From Sphingobium sp. C100 (GTDB taxonomy: Bacteria > Pseudomonadota > Alphaproteobacteria > Sphingomonadales > Sphingomonadaceae), in the NCBI RefSeq assembly GCF_000508185.1, contig NZ_AYOY01000139.1, positions 1 to 54,582 on the forward strand: a stretch of 54,582 nt of DNA, written 5' to 3'. The translations under genes and the position numbers were made by a program. The stretch's first letter is position 1; each line of letters starts with the position of its first letter. Positions 27,591 through 35,738 of this stretch are shown one piece after another. The notes under the pieces are model-generated. The model saw only the letters and a program-made list of their open reading frames with translations. It ran no database searches and had not been told where the DNA came from.

Positions 27591-29231
27591 TCACTCCAGC
27601 GAACCCTGAGCCACCTTTGTCGTAACAACGGCTTCAGGACGAGGGGCCTCCTTTGCAAAGTCGAGGATGCCCATGAGGGCACCATGTAGCGTGGCATGGA
27701 TTTCGCCCCGCTTTTCGCCGGGATGCAGGACGATGCGGTGAATGAGCGAACGAATGGCGTCGGAGGCGTCGAGCCGGGTTTGCGGGTCTTCGAGCGTTCG
27801 GGTGAACCGCTCAATTTCGCGCCGGTAGATTTCGGCGATACCGGGATGGACCGCCGGAACGACGGGCGGGACCAACGCCATGCGGGCAGCGATTTCGGTC
27901 TTCTGCCGCTCCAGTTCCGCCATGCGGGCCTTCATCGTGGGCTGGTATAGCCCATCCTCGATTGCTGTCATGATCCCGGCAATGGCGCGCTTGATCTTGT
28001 CCAGCGCGCGATGGTCGGCTTCGATCTGCACCCGCTGTTCGCGGTTCTCCCTGTTGATATGTTCGGCGTAAGCGGCGACCGCCGCCTGCACCTTCTCTGG
28101 CGACACCAGCCGTTCGCGCAGACCCGCAAGCGCCCGCTCTTCCAGCGCTTCGCGGCGAATGGTGCGGTTGTTGGCGCAGGTATGGCGGCGATGGTGATTG
28201 ATACAGCCAAAGCGCCCGTTGACCGCCAAGCCGACGGTGCCGCCACAAACGCCGCATTCGACAAGGCCCGACAGTAGAGTGACGGGACGACGGGCACGGT
28301 GCATCCGGCTCGCCTGCGCCGCATGAAGGCCATCGATCATCGGCTTATACTGCTCGACCAGCACATCTCGTCGCCGCTTCACCGCCTGCCAGATATCGTC
28401 ACTGACGATTCGCAGAACGGGAACTCCGCTCCGGACCCATTCGGATTCGGGATTGGGACGGCGCACGGCGCGTCCCGTGCGCGGGTCCTTGACCGCCTGC
28501 TTGCGATTCCAGACCCGTACGCCGACATACATCTCGTTGTGGAGTATGCCGATGCCCAGCTTGGGCTTGCCGCGTATGGTCGTATCGCTCCAAGGGCGGC
28601 CGGATGGACCGGGAATGCCGTCCCGGTTCAGGTCACGCGCGATGGCGCGCGGGCTTTTGCCCGCCGCGTACTCGCGGAAGATGCGCTCCACAATGGGCGC
28701 CTCTGACGGCTCGATCCGACATTCGCCGCGCACCAGTTCACCTTCGCTGGAAAGCCGCCGCACCGTCCGATAGCCATAACCCACCGGTCCTGCCGAAAAG
28801 CCCTTCTCCACCCGCCCGCGCTGCCCGCGATGGGTCTTCTTCGCCAGGTCCTTGAGGAACAGAGCGTTCATCGTGCCTTTGAGACCCACGTGAAGTTCGC
28901 TGATCTCGCCTTCGGCCAGCGTCACCAGCGGCACGCGCGCGAACTGGAGATGCTTGTAGAGCGTGGCCACATCCGCCTGATCGCGCGACACGCGGTCGAG
29001 CGCTTCGGCAACAACGATATCGAACTGACCCGCTTGCGCGTCCTGCACCAGCGACTGGATGCCCGGACGCAGGATCATGCTCGCACCCGAGACTGCGGCA
29101 TCCTGATAGCTGTGGACGACATGCCAGCCCTCACGCTCGGCATGCTCGCGGCAGATGCGCAGTTGATCCTCGATCGACGCGGCGCTCTGCTGGTCCGAGG
29201 AGTAACGGGCATAAAGGGCAATGCGGGTCAT
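27591..29231 (-). CDS. large serine recombinase (site-specific integrase)
   Basis: 546 residues. The catalytic resolvase domain opens MTRIALYARYSSDQQSAAS, with Arg9 and the nucleophilic serine at 11/12; DIVVAEALDRVSRDQADVA holds the remaining active-site arginines. Next comes the Recombinase domain (GYGYRTVRRL, then RGIPGPS-like DGIPGPSGRPW), a zinc ribbon (LVECGVCGGTVG with CINHHRRHTC) and a long coiled coil (VAAYAEHINRENREQRVQ). Enzymes of this kind integrate and excise phages and genomic islands. It is the last gene of a leftward run alpA-orf-toxin-antitoxin-recombinase and sits at the edge of the accessory region, where an island integrase is expected. Confidence 0.93.
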   Translation of the reverse strand: MTRIALYARYSSDQQSAASIEDQLRICREHAEREGWHVVHSYQDAAVSGASMILRPGIQSLVQDAQAGQFDIVVAEALDRVSRDQADVATLYKHLQFARVPLVTLAEGEISELHVGLKGTMNALFLKDLAKKTHRGQRGRVEKGFSAGPVGYGYRTVRRLSSEGELVRGECRIEPSEAPIVERIFREYAAGKSPRAIARDLNRDGIPGPSGRPWSDTTIRGKPKLGIGILHNEMYVGVRVWNRKQAVKDPRTGRAVRRPNPESEWVRSGVPVLRIVSDDIWQAVKRRRDVLVEQYKPMIDGLHAAQASRMHRARRPVTLLSGLVECGVCGGTVGLAVNGRFGCINHHRRHTCANNRTIRREALEERALAGLRERLVSPEKVQAAVAAYAEHINRENREQRVQIEADHRALDKIKRAIAGIMTAIEDGLYQPTMKARMAELERQKTEIAARMALVPPVVPAVHPGIAEIYRREIERFTRTLEDPQTRLDASDAIRSLIHRIVLHPGEKRGEIHATLHGALMGILDFAKEAPRPEAVVTTKVAQGSLE

Positions 29232-29260
29232 GAGAAAAGCTCCTGCGATCCGTTTCGCGG

Positions 29261-29602
29261 TCAGGCGGCCCTGGTCAGCATGAAATCGACATGGACGCCA
29301 TCATAGGGGAAGACGATGCCGCGCCCTTCCTTATGGATCACACCAGCCTTGATGAGCGCCTGCACGTCGCCATGCACCGCCTTCATATCCCGGCCCACGC
29401 GCCGCGCGGCTTCACGGATCGACATCACACCTTGCCCGGTCATCGCCTGGATCAAATCCCAGCGCTTGCGGGTGAGCGTCTGCCACAGCAGATCGGGACT
29501 GGCGAAGCTATGATGCGCACCCTGGGCCTCACCCTCGAAAGCGGCAAGCGCACGGCGCGTCACATCGTCGCGGCTGGCGACGGAGAGCGTCACGATGTTC
29601 AT
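29261..29602 (-). CDS. HTH antitoxin-like DNA-binding protein (HVO_A0114-type)
   Basis: About 113 residues with a winged-helix pattern: LTRKRWDLIQAMTGQGVMSI, then REAARRVGRDMKAVHGDVQALIKAGVIHKEG and FPYDGVHVDFML. This matches the putative DNA-binding partner found next to DUF6516 proteins. I start it at 29602, where the ATG overlaps the toxin stop (ATGA) and GGAGG lies five bases upstream; a further ATG four codons earlier is in frame. It would neutralise the preceding gene product and repress the operon. Confidence 0.75.
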   Translation of the reverse strand: MNIVTLSVASRDDVTRRALAAFEGEAQGAHHSFASPDLLWQTLTRKRWDLIQAMTGQGVMSIREAARRVGRDMKAVHGDVQALIKAGVIHKEGRGIVFPYDGVHVDFMLTRAA

Positions 29603-29883
29603 TCTGGCCTCCATTGGTCCACGTCCTTCCAGAAGTCCGCCAGCAATGCGGCGGGCGTCGTGAAGGCATAGGCCGTTTCACTTCCCCCGACATGCCGGTG
29701 ATCGCCCTTGCCCGCCTCATTGTCATAGCGCAGCACGCAGACATCATCGACGACATAGGCGAGGGCATATTTGAGATCGTGCATCGATCCCTTCACCGGT
29801 AGCGGCACCCGCCAGATACGAAGCTCTACAAAGGACTTCGCATCAAGCTGGTGCCGTTCGTTGAGCAACGGTTCCGCCTCCAT
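29599..29883 (-). CDS. DUF6516-family putative toxin
   Basis: 94 residues. The DUF6516 core is visible: KYALAYVVDDVCVLRYDNEAGKGDHRH (a YDNExGKGDHRH pattern with charged and histidine residues that look catalytic). It is followed by TPAALLADFWKDVDQW. Genes of this family are predicted toxins and are usually followed by an HTH antitoxin, as here. The gene order is toxin first, antitoxin second, with a 4-bp overlap. The biochemical activity is not established. Confidence 0.75.
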   Translation of the reverse strand: MEAEPLLNERHQLDAKSFVELRIWRVPLPVKGSMHDLKYALAYVVDDVCVLRYDNEAGKGDHRHVGGSETAYAFTTPAALLADFWKDVDQWRPE

Positions 29884-29927
29884 GATGGATTATATGCCAT
29901 CGAATAGCGTTGATGTCAACGACTCCA

Positions 29928-30125
29928 TCATTCTGTTGCTTTCGGTTCATTGTCATTGGCGGCGTTGCACGCGCGAATATGCTGGCGCGCAATATGGCGG
30001 CCGATAGCCTCCGCGATGCGGATCAGCGCTGCGTCCATGTCCACGCTGGGCGGCTCCGTGACAGGCCCGTTATCGTTGGCGGCGATCAGGCGATTGGGCG
30101 GCGCGGCGTTATCACCCTTTTCCAT
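29928..30125 (-). CDS. small hypothetical protein with AANDN motifs
   Basis: 65 residues when started at MEKGDNAAPPNRLIAANDNG, overlapping the alpA 3' end by 14 bp. It contains two AANDN-type tetrads (LIAANDNG, CNAANDNEP), a signature common in short alphaproteobacterial mobile-element proteins and also present near the end of AlpA here (RADNDNP). It has a middle amphipathic helix (ALIRIAEAIGRHIARQH). No function is recognised. Confidence 0.5.
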   Translation of the reverse strand: MEKGDNAAPPNRLIAANDNGPVTEPPSVDMDAALIRIAEAIGRHIARQHIRACNAANDNEPKATE

Positions 30126-30351
30126 GGCCGGACTTCCCAAGCGCTGGAGGATTGTCGTTGTCCGCCCGGTAAGCGGCGGGATCGGCGACCCAGCGATTGA
30201 CGGCGGACTCGTGCCAGCCAGCGCCATGGATGCTGATCGGCACTTGCCGGGGGAATGTCCCTTCCGCGATCTTGCGATAGATGGTGGACCGGGAGAGGCC
30301 GGTGCGGTCGAGAACGGTTTTCAGGCGAATGATACGATCGGTGTTCGGCAT
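30112..30351 (-). CDS. AlpA-family phage/island regulator
   Basis: 79 residues with the AlpA helix-turn-helix: IIRLKTVLDRTGLSRSTIYRKI, then AEGTFPRQVPISIHGAGWHESAVNRWV. AlpA proteins activate excisionase/integrase expression in prophages and islands. It is the first gene of the leftward set that ends in the serine recombinase, so it probably controls excision. The C-terminal tail RADNDNPPALGK is rich in Asn and Pro. Confidence 0.88.
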   Translation of the reverse strand: MPNTDRIIRLKTVLDRTGLSRSTIYRKIAEGTFPRQVPISIHGAGWHESAVNRWVADPAAYRADNDNPPALGKSGHGKG

Positions 30352-31194
30352 AAGAGAGCTTTCAAGTCATGCGTTGCCAAAGCCCCCTCAAGCCAGAATT
30401 GGCGGAGTTTCCGCGCAAGACAAGACGTCCATTGCAGCCTGTCAGGCCGCACGGATATACCTCGTAGTGCTGTAGAGGGACGGTGAGGGACACCGGCGGA
30501 CGTAGAGGGAATTGGCGGGAACTTACCAGCCTCATTGCCCACGCGCGTTTTCTCAGGCGCTGTTGCCTGATTGCCACGCTTTTTACGCTCGACGGTCCCC
30601 GCAGATCGTCTGAGCTATGATGTATTTAGCATATCCATCGTCCTTTTCGATGGCCTGCCCGTCGCGACTCAATCTGCCTCAAACGATCCCGCCTCGCAAG
30701 GGCGTGGGCATTGGAGTGCCGGTTGAGCATTTGCACGCCGCTTTGTGCATTTCAGCGTCTGGTTTCTGCAGACAGAATGAAGACACCGGCTGGTGGGCGC
30801 CCCCGCGCGTTCCGCACGGGCCGCGCTCTATTCCGCTGCGCTCCACCGAGCCGCCGCTGTGCGCCGTCTCGTCACCTTCGGCGTGACGATCGCTTCTGTA
30901 ATCGGATCGCTTTCGTCAAGTGCAAGTATTTTCTGAAGCTATAACAATGGGATGGCGCAGTTAAGGCGCGCAGAATAGCGCCGTGGTAAGCGGCGTAAGG
31001 TCCATATGGGCTGTCACCGTCTGTGTCGCGCTTCTGTCCGGAGTCTGCCTCAGGGCAGCTCCATGTTGGGTCTCGAAGAGAAGCGGTCGTCCAAGCTGAC
31101 GTCGTGCTCAGGCTTCTTCAAAGAAGCCGGCACACCGATCGTGACGGACTGACCTTGCCCCTCGTCATCAGGCGGGCAGCATGTCCCCTGACGA
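30352..31194. other. 843 bp without a recognisable gene
   Basis: The stretch lies between alpA and the IS110 transposase. It holds the alpA promoter region with two copies of GTAGAGGGA (about 30,472 and 30,504), a short GC-rich segment near 30,780-30,880 and, at its right end, an imperfect hairpin CCCCTCGTCATCAGG / CCTGACGATCAGGGG (31,158-31,201). The hairpin probably belongs to the IS110 right end. Short open frames exist but have no convincing codon pattern or family resemblance. Confidence 0.5.
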
Positions 31195-32235
31195 TCAGGG
31201 GGTATTTGGAACGGGTTCTCCCGATCCAAATCTGAAAACTTCACCTGTCAACCACATCGCATGCATGATGATCGCCATCTTGCGTGCGACGGCGACAACC
31301 GCTTTGCCCATCCCGATTTTGCCGGCGAGCTTTACGCCCCAATGTTTAAGTGCGCACCATTTCGATGTGCGCATCAACATCGAGGCTGCAGCTTTCGTCA
31401 GAAGGTGCCGAAGCAGATGATCGCCTGATTTTGATATCCGACCGGACCTATCGATCTCGCCCGACTGATAGACCTTTGGCGTAAGCCCTAAATGGGCTGG
31501 GACTGATTTCGATTTTGCAAAGCGCTGAGGATCGTCAATCGTCGCCTTATAGGCCAACGCCGTGATCGGCCCTATGCCCGGAATGCTCATGAACAACGCG
31601 CAGATCGGATCATGCCGTGCTTGCCTGGCGACACTCAAATCCAGCTTTCTCAGCTGGTCGCGCATGGTATCGCGAGCAGCTAGCAGAGGCGCAACTGCCA
31701 CGAGCACCGCAGGATCATCTTCGCATAATACCATGACCCGCTCGCTGTAGCGGTTGCGATGGACGACGCCGATTTTCATCCCCTGCACCCGAAGCAGGCC
31801 ACGGATCGTGTTTTCTATCCTCAGCATTGCGTCCATCACCTGGCGCCGGCCAGTCAGAAGGGCGCGCAGTAGCTGCGCTTCCCGACTCTTTACATGGACT
31901 GGTTTGAAGTGCCCAAGTCGCAGCATGGTCGCGATGCCATGCGCGTCGTTGCGATCAGTCTTGTTTGGCCGGGTCGATAGAAACCGCTGCGTATGGCGCG
32001 TCTCCAGGCAGCGCGCATCGTAGCCCGACGTCGTCAGCGCCGCGTGCAGCCACTCCGAGAGGGGACACGCTTCAATGCCCACGAGCACGATGTCTTCACG
32101 CCATCGGCTAAGCTTCTCCATGATCGCCGCAGGCTCTGACAGCGCCGTCCCCTGGAAAATGGAAACACCTTGGGCATCGAGAATACAGATCGACGTTTTC
32201 TTGAGCGAAATATCCAAGCCAACGAACAAGCTCAT
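31195..32235 (-). CDS. IS110-family transposase (DEDD)
   Basis: 346 residues from MSLFVGLDISLKKTSICILD; the longer open frame upstream is not conserved. The DEDD RuvC-like catalytic residues are Asp8 in GLDISLKK, Glu in VGIEACPLSEW and the pair in NKTDRNDAHGIA. The Tnp20 C-terminal part holds IPGIGPITALAYKATIDDP and the serine region GLTPKVYQSGEIDRSGRISKSGDHLLR. IS110 enzymes use an RNA (bridge RNA) from the IS left end to pair donor and target. The gene is intact, so the element may be active. Confidence 0.95.
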   Translation of the reverse strand: MSLFVGLDISLKKTSICILDAQGVSIFQGTALSEPAAIMEKLSRWREDIVLVGIEACPLSEWLHAALTTSGYDARCLETRHTQRFLSTRPNKTDRNDAHGIATMLRLGHFKPVHVKSREAQLLRALLTGRRQVMDAMLRIENTIRGLLRVQGMKIGVVHRNRYSERVMVLCEDDPAVLVAVAPLLAARDTMRDQLRKLDLSVARQARHDPICALFMSIPGIGPITALAYKATIDDPQRFAKSKSVPAHLGLTPKVYQSGEIDRSGRISKSGDHLLRHLLTKAAASMLMRTSKWCALKHWGVKLAGKIGMGKAVVAVARKMAIIMHAMWLTGEVFRFGSGEPVPNTP

Positions 32236-32248
32236 GACTGATCTCCTT

Positions 32249-32295
32249 CTAATCGGACCAGGTCGCAGCCTATCAGTTGCGCGCGATCCGATTAG
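32249..32295 (-). ncRNA. candidate bridge-RNA region in the IS110 left end
   Basis: A perfect 9-bp inverted repeat, CTAATCGGA (32249-32257) and TCCGATTAG (32287-32295), lies 14 bp upstream of the transposase start and encloses 29 bp. In IS110-group elements the bridge RNA is transcribed from this place. The target and donor loops cannot be assigned without related copies, so only the first stem-loop is marked. The region to 32,555 also carries the parB leader. Confidence 0.35.
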
Positions 32296-32555
32296 CCCAG
32301 CTGACGCAAAGGATCGGCTCCGCCGTTCCCGACGGCCATCGCGCCGGGCGCGATGAGGTTGGCACGGCTCCGACAAGCGGTGTGGGCGTCGCTACCCTCT
32401 AGGCGCGTCGCGGCGGGCTGCAACCCGGCCATGCCGGGTCTTCCTCTTCGTTCCAGCCTTTGCGGGTGCAGCCCGCCTCTGCCGACGTGCCTTCCGGTCG
32501 CTCTTGCCGCCCACCCCGCATTTCGGGGCCGGTGTTTTGGCAAGGAGTAAAAGAC

Positions 32556-34310
32556 ATGGAACTCAAGCACATCGATATCGCCTGCCTCTCGGTTTCGCCC
32601 ACCAACATGCGGGGCGTGAAGAAGACACCGGACCTCACCAATATCCTGCCGTCCGTCCGGGCACGGGGCATCCTCGTGCCGCTGATCGTGCGGCAGAATG
32701 GATCACCGACCACCTATGAGATCGTGGCGGGCAAGCGTCGCTATCATGCGGCACTGGCCGTGGCACAGGAGAATGACGGCATCGATCCGCTCCCCTGCGC
32801 CGTCATGGAAGCCGGAGACGATGCAGCAGCGCTGGAAGCGTCGCTGATCGAGAATATCGCCCGGCTTGATGCCGACGAAATGACCCAGTGCGAAACCTTC
32901 ACCCGATTGGTGCGCGAAGGGCGCAATGTGGAGGACATTTCCCTTACCTTTGGTCTGACGACATTGCAGGTGAAGCGCACGCTGGCGTTGGGCAATCTCC
33001 TGCCCCGCATCCGCAATCTCTATCGGGCCGAGAGGATCGATGCCGTCACCGTGCGGCACCTGACCTTCGCCACTAAGAGGCAACAGCGGGACTGGTTGGC
33101 TCTGCTTGACAGCGAGAACGATCATGTACCTATGGGTCAGAATCTCAAATTATGGCTGATGGGCGGCTCGGCCATTTCTACCAAGGTCGCGCTATTCGAC
33201 CTCACCAGCTATTCCGGCGAGATCGTCTCCGACCTGTTTGGCGAGGACAGCTATTTTGCATGTCCCTCTGATTTCTGGACGGCACAGATGGCGGCGGTCG
33301 AGGAACGAGCCGCAAGCTATCGCGAGGCAGGATGGCCGGAGGTCGTCGTCATGGAACGCGGCGCGTATTTCCACACATGGGAGCATGAGCGCTGCTCCAA
33401 GAAGAAAGGCGGACGGGTCCATGTCGCCATCAGCCATCGCGGCGAAGTCACCTTCCATGAGGGGTATCTGACCACGAAGGAAGCCCAGAGGCAACAGAAA
33501 GGCGAAACTGCGATCAAGCCGGTGCGCCCGGAGATCAGCGCGCCGATCCAGAACTATGTCGATCTGCACCGTCATGCCGCTGTGCGCGCTTCCCTGCTCT
33601 CACAGCCTGCTATGGCGCTACGCCTGATGGTGGCTCATGCCATTGTCGGTTCGCCGATGTGGCGGGTGGACGTGGAGAAGCAGCGCGCCAACACGGACGC
33701 CATCGCCGAGAGCGTGGAGGTCTGTGTTTCGGAAGCGATGTTTGACGCCGGACGGCGGGAGGTTCTGGCATTGCTGGGGTTCGATCCCGAAACGCCTACC
33801 GTCACGGGTGGCTATGCGGGCGACGATGGCCTGTCGGGACTGTCCGTCCATCTGCTGAAACTGCCCGATGAGGCGGTGCTGTCGATCCTCTCGATCGTGA
33901 TGGGCGAGACGCTGACGGCAGGAAGCGCGATAGTCGAGTTGCTTGGCGCATTGCTCACGGTTGATGTGGCGGCGGTCTGGCAGGCCGATGATGCGCTGCT
34001 CGATAGCATCCGCGACAAGCAAGTGATCGGCCGTATTGTCGCGGAGGTCGCGGGCGATGCCGTGGCAACGGCCAATGCCGGGGAGAGCGTCAAGGTGCAA
34101 CGCCAGATTGTGCGCGATTGTCTTGCGGGAACGGGCGGACGCGCCAAAGCAGATAGCTGGGTGCCGCGCTGGATGGCATTCCCGCCTTCCAGTTATACGG
34201 ACCGGGGCGGCGTCGGAAGCACCGAGCGGTGGAATGACATTTCCCATTTGCTTGATAGCGAAACCCAGGCTTGCGACGACGAGCAACGGCCCTTGGCGCA
34301 GACGGTTTGA
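32556..34310 (+). CDS. ParB/Spo0J-like DNA-binding protein of plasmid/island type
   Basis: 584 residues from ATG 32556 with AAGGAG upstream; the frame is open further back without support. The N-terminal ParB nuclease-like domain shows LSVSPTNMRGVKK, RARGILVPLIVRQN and YEIVAGKRRYHAALAVAQ (an R-rich box II), then SLIENIARLDADEMTQCETF. An HTH follows (VRHLTFATKRQQRDWLALL region). The second half is specific to the long ParB-like proteins of sphingomonad plasmids and islands. No parA is next to it, so it is probably a regulator or nickase-like accessory rather than a partition pair. Confidence 0.85.
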   Translation: MELKHIDIACLSVSPTNMRGVKKTPDLTNILPSVRARGILVPLIVRQNGSPTTYEIVAGKRRYHAALAVAQENDGIDPLPCAVMEAGDDAAALEASLIENIARLDADEMTQCETFTRLVREGRNVEDISLTFGLTTLQVKRTLALGNLLPRIRNLYRAERIDAVTVRHLTFATKRQQRDWLALLDSENDHVPMGQNLKLWLMGGSAISTKVALFDLTSYSGEIVSDLFGEDSYFACPSDFWTAQMAAVEERAASYREAGWPEVVVMERGAYFHTWEHERCSKKKGGRVHVAISHRGEVTFHEGYLTTKEAQRQQKGETAIKPVRPEISAPIQNYVDLHRHAAVRASLLSQPAMALRLMVAHAIVGSPMWRVDVEKQRANTDAIAESVEVCVSEAMFDAGRREVLALLGFDPETPTVTGGYAGDDGLSGLSVHLLKLPDEAVLSILSIVMGETLTAGSAIVELLGALLTVDVAAVWQADDALLDSIRDKQVIGRIVAEVAGDAVATANAGESVKVQRQIVRDCLAGTGGRAKADSWVPRWMAFPPSSYTDRGGVGSTERWNDISHLLDSETQACDDEQRPLAQTV

Positions 34311-34566
34311 TCGTGATGGACCCGGCGACGTTTACGCCTCCGGGTTCCTTTTCGAGCGACCTCCGTGGAAATTCGCGGTGCATTCTGCAAAAATTCACGC
34401 CTCCAGCTTTGCCGGACGCCATCTTCTGATTGTCGCGCAATGGCCGATTGCGGAATGTCCGGTTCGGAGCGCTTACGCCAAGATAGCTGCCATTCAGGTG
34501 CCTTTCGATTATCAACCCTCATGAGACATTCAGCAACCAAAATTCCGATGTCAGGTGCAGACGGGC

Positions 34567-35327
34567 AGCTATTGATTGCCGCAATATCTTAGCGGCTATG
34601 CTACGGCGCAGCGTTCGTCCGCGATCCGCAGCTTTGCCGCTGGACCGCGATCTCTGAGCGGTTATGATTCGCTCGGCAATGTCGGCTTCGCAGCCATAGT
34701 TGCCGCTGGACCGCGATCTCTGAGCGGTTATGATCAGAAGGCGCGCGGATCACGGGCAAGCGCTGTTGCCGCTGGACCGCGATCTCTGAGCGGTTATGAT
34801 AATGGACCCAGGGCAGCGGCGACGAGCTGAGTTGCCGCTGGACCGCGATCTCTGAGCGGTTATGATTGCTGCAACCAGCTTCCAGCAGCGCGTTGAGTTG
34901 CCGCTGGACCGCGATCTCTGAGCGGTTGTGATTGCTGCAGCCAGCTTCCAGCAGCGCGTTGAGTTGCCGCTGGAACGCGATCTCTGAGCGGTTATGATCG
35001 GCGCGCGCATCATTCATGAGCTTGTCGTGTTGCCGCTGGACCGCGATCTCTGAGCGGTTATGATGGCTGCGCGCGCTGCACCGCATGGCGCAGGGTTGCC
35101 GCTGGACCGCGATCTCTGAGCGGTTATGATATTGGTCGGCACGCTCAACAAGGCGCAGCGTTGCCGCTGGACCGCGATCTCTGAGCGGTTATGATCGAGC
35201 CGTCCAGCAGGTGGAGGAGTGGTTCGTTGCCGCTGGACCGCGATCTCTGAGCGGTTATGATCGTCGGGGCCGGTGACATAGCGTTCAAGAAGTTGCCGCT
35301 GGACCGCGATCTCTGAGCGGTTATGAT
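34567..35327 (+). CRISPR. type II-C CRISPR array: 11 intact repeats plus 1 decayed repeat, 11 spacers
   Basis: The 36-bp repeat begins GTTGCCGCTGGACCGCGATC and ends TCTGAGCGGTTATGAT. Intact repeats start at 34633, 34699, 34765, 34831, 34897, 34963, 35029, 35095, 35160, 35226 and 35292. Spacers are 30 bp, except one of 29 (35131-35159). A decayed repeat occupies 34567-34602 (its end AGCGGCTATGCT matches 10 of 12), followed by an exactly 30-bp spacer, so it was once functional. Variants: first base T at 34633, TTGTGAT end at 34932, and GGAACGCGA inside the repeat at 34963. Spacers 34867-34896 and 34933-34962 differ by one base. The strand is set by the tracrRNA: the 5' part of the plus-strand repeat is complementary to the anti-repeat at 40141. 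The decayed end is far from cas2, so spacer addition probably occurs at the cas2 side. Confidence 0.98.
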
Positions 35328-35376
35328 AGATCAGCGGGTATCGCATTGAAAAACAATGTAATATCTGCTGATCTAT
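35326..35376. repeat. nested palindrome at the cas2-side end of the array
   Basis: Outer arms ATAGATCAGC (35326-35335) and GCTGATCTAT (35367-35376) enclose an inner hairpin CATTG-AAAAA-CAATG (35344-35358). The outer left arm begins in the last two bases of the final repeat. It sits where a leader or integration signal is expected, and also where plus-strand array transcripts would end. Either role is an inference. Confidence 0.75.
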
Positions 35377-35399
35377 CGCTAAAAAAGCAGCGCCAGTCG

Positions 35400-35738
35400 C
35401 TAGAATAGCGCGAGTTGATCCGGGTTTTTGCGTTGCCGCCGTCGGCTCTGCCCAGAAAATCGTACGATATTCTCATATTGGCGGTCCGTGAAACTGAGGA
35501 TGTGAATGTCGCCGCGATCAGGCAGGTGCCGTTCGACCCGGCGCATATAGGTTTCAAATTGTTCCTTGCCGTTACAGAACCGAGCATAGACAGAAAACTG
35601 ACTTTTTTCAAAACCTTCGTCCAAAAGAAACTCCCGAAATTTCGTCGCGGCACGCGATTGTTCCTTGGTGCCCACAGGCAGGTCGAACATGACGAAAATC
35701 CACATCAGCCGGTATCCGCTCAATTGGGTTGCGCTCAT
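35400..35738 (-). CDS. cas2: CRISPR-associated endonuclease Cas2
   Basis: 112 residues. The Cas2 ferredoxin-like fold starts at MWIFVMFDLPVGTKEQ with the conserved aspartate. It continues with FREFLLDEGFEKSQFSVYAR, MRRVERHLPDRGDIHILSFTDRQY and the C-terminal NPDQLALF. Cas2 forms the Cas1-Cas2 integrase that inserts new spacers. It overlaps the cas1 stop by 4 bp. An alternative start at the internal MWIFVMFD would remove 11 residues. The array end is only about 70 bp downstream. Confidence 0.95.
   Translation of the reverse strand: MSATQLSGYRLMWIFVMFDLPVGTKEQSRAATKFREFLLDEGFEKSQFSVYARFCNGKEQFETYMRRVERHLPDRGDIHILSFTDRQYENIVRFSGQSRRRQRKNPDQLALF

Larger units (their letters stand above)
31195..32295 (-). 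mobile_element. IS110-family insertion sequence (minimum extent)
   Basis: An intact transposase and at least part of the left non-coding end. IS110 elements lack terminal inverted repeats and usually create no target duplication, so the true ends cannot be read by eye. The limits given are a minimum (transposase plus the hairpin in front of it). Confidence 0.6.

Noticed and set aside
30352..31194. Several short open frames in the gap between alpA and IS110
   Set aside because: None has a family match, codon bias or ribosome site.
34603..35291. Self-targeting spacers against other genes in the window
   Set aside because: No convincing match was seen by eye; a computed search is needed to decide.
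34576..35346. Open frames through the CRISPR array on both strands with repeated RSEIAVQRQ or PLSGYD-like peptides
   Set aside because: They are translations of the 36-bp repeats and 30-bp spacers, not proteins.
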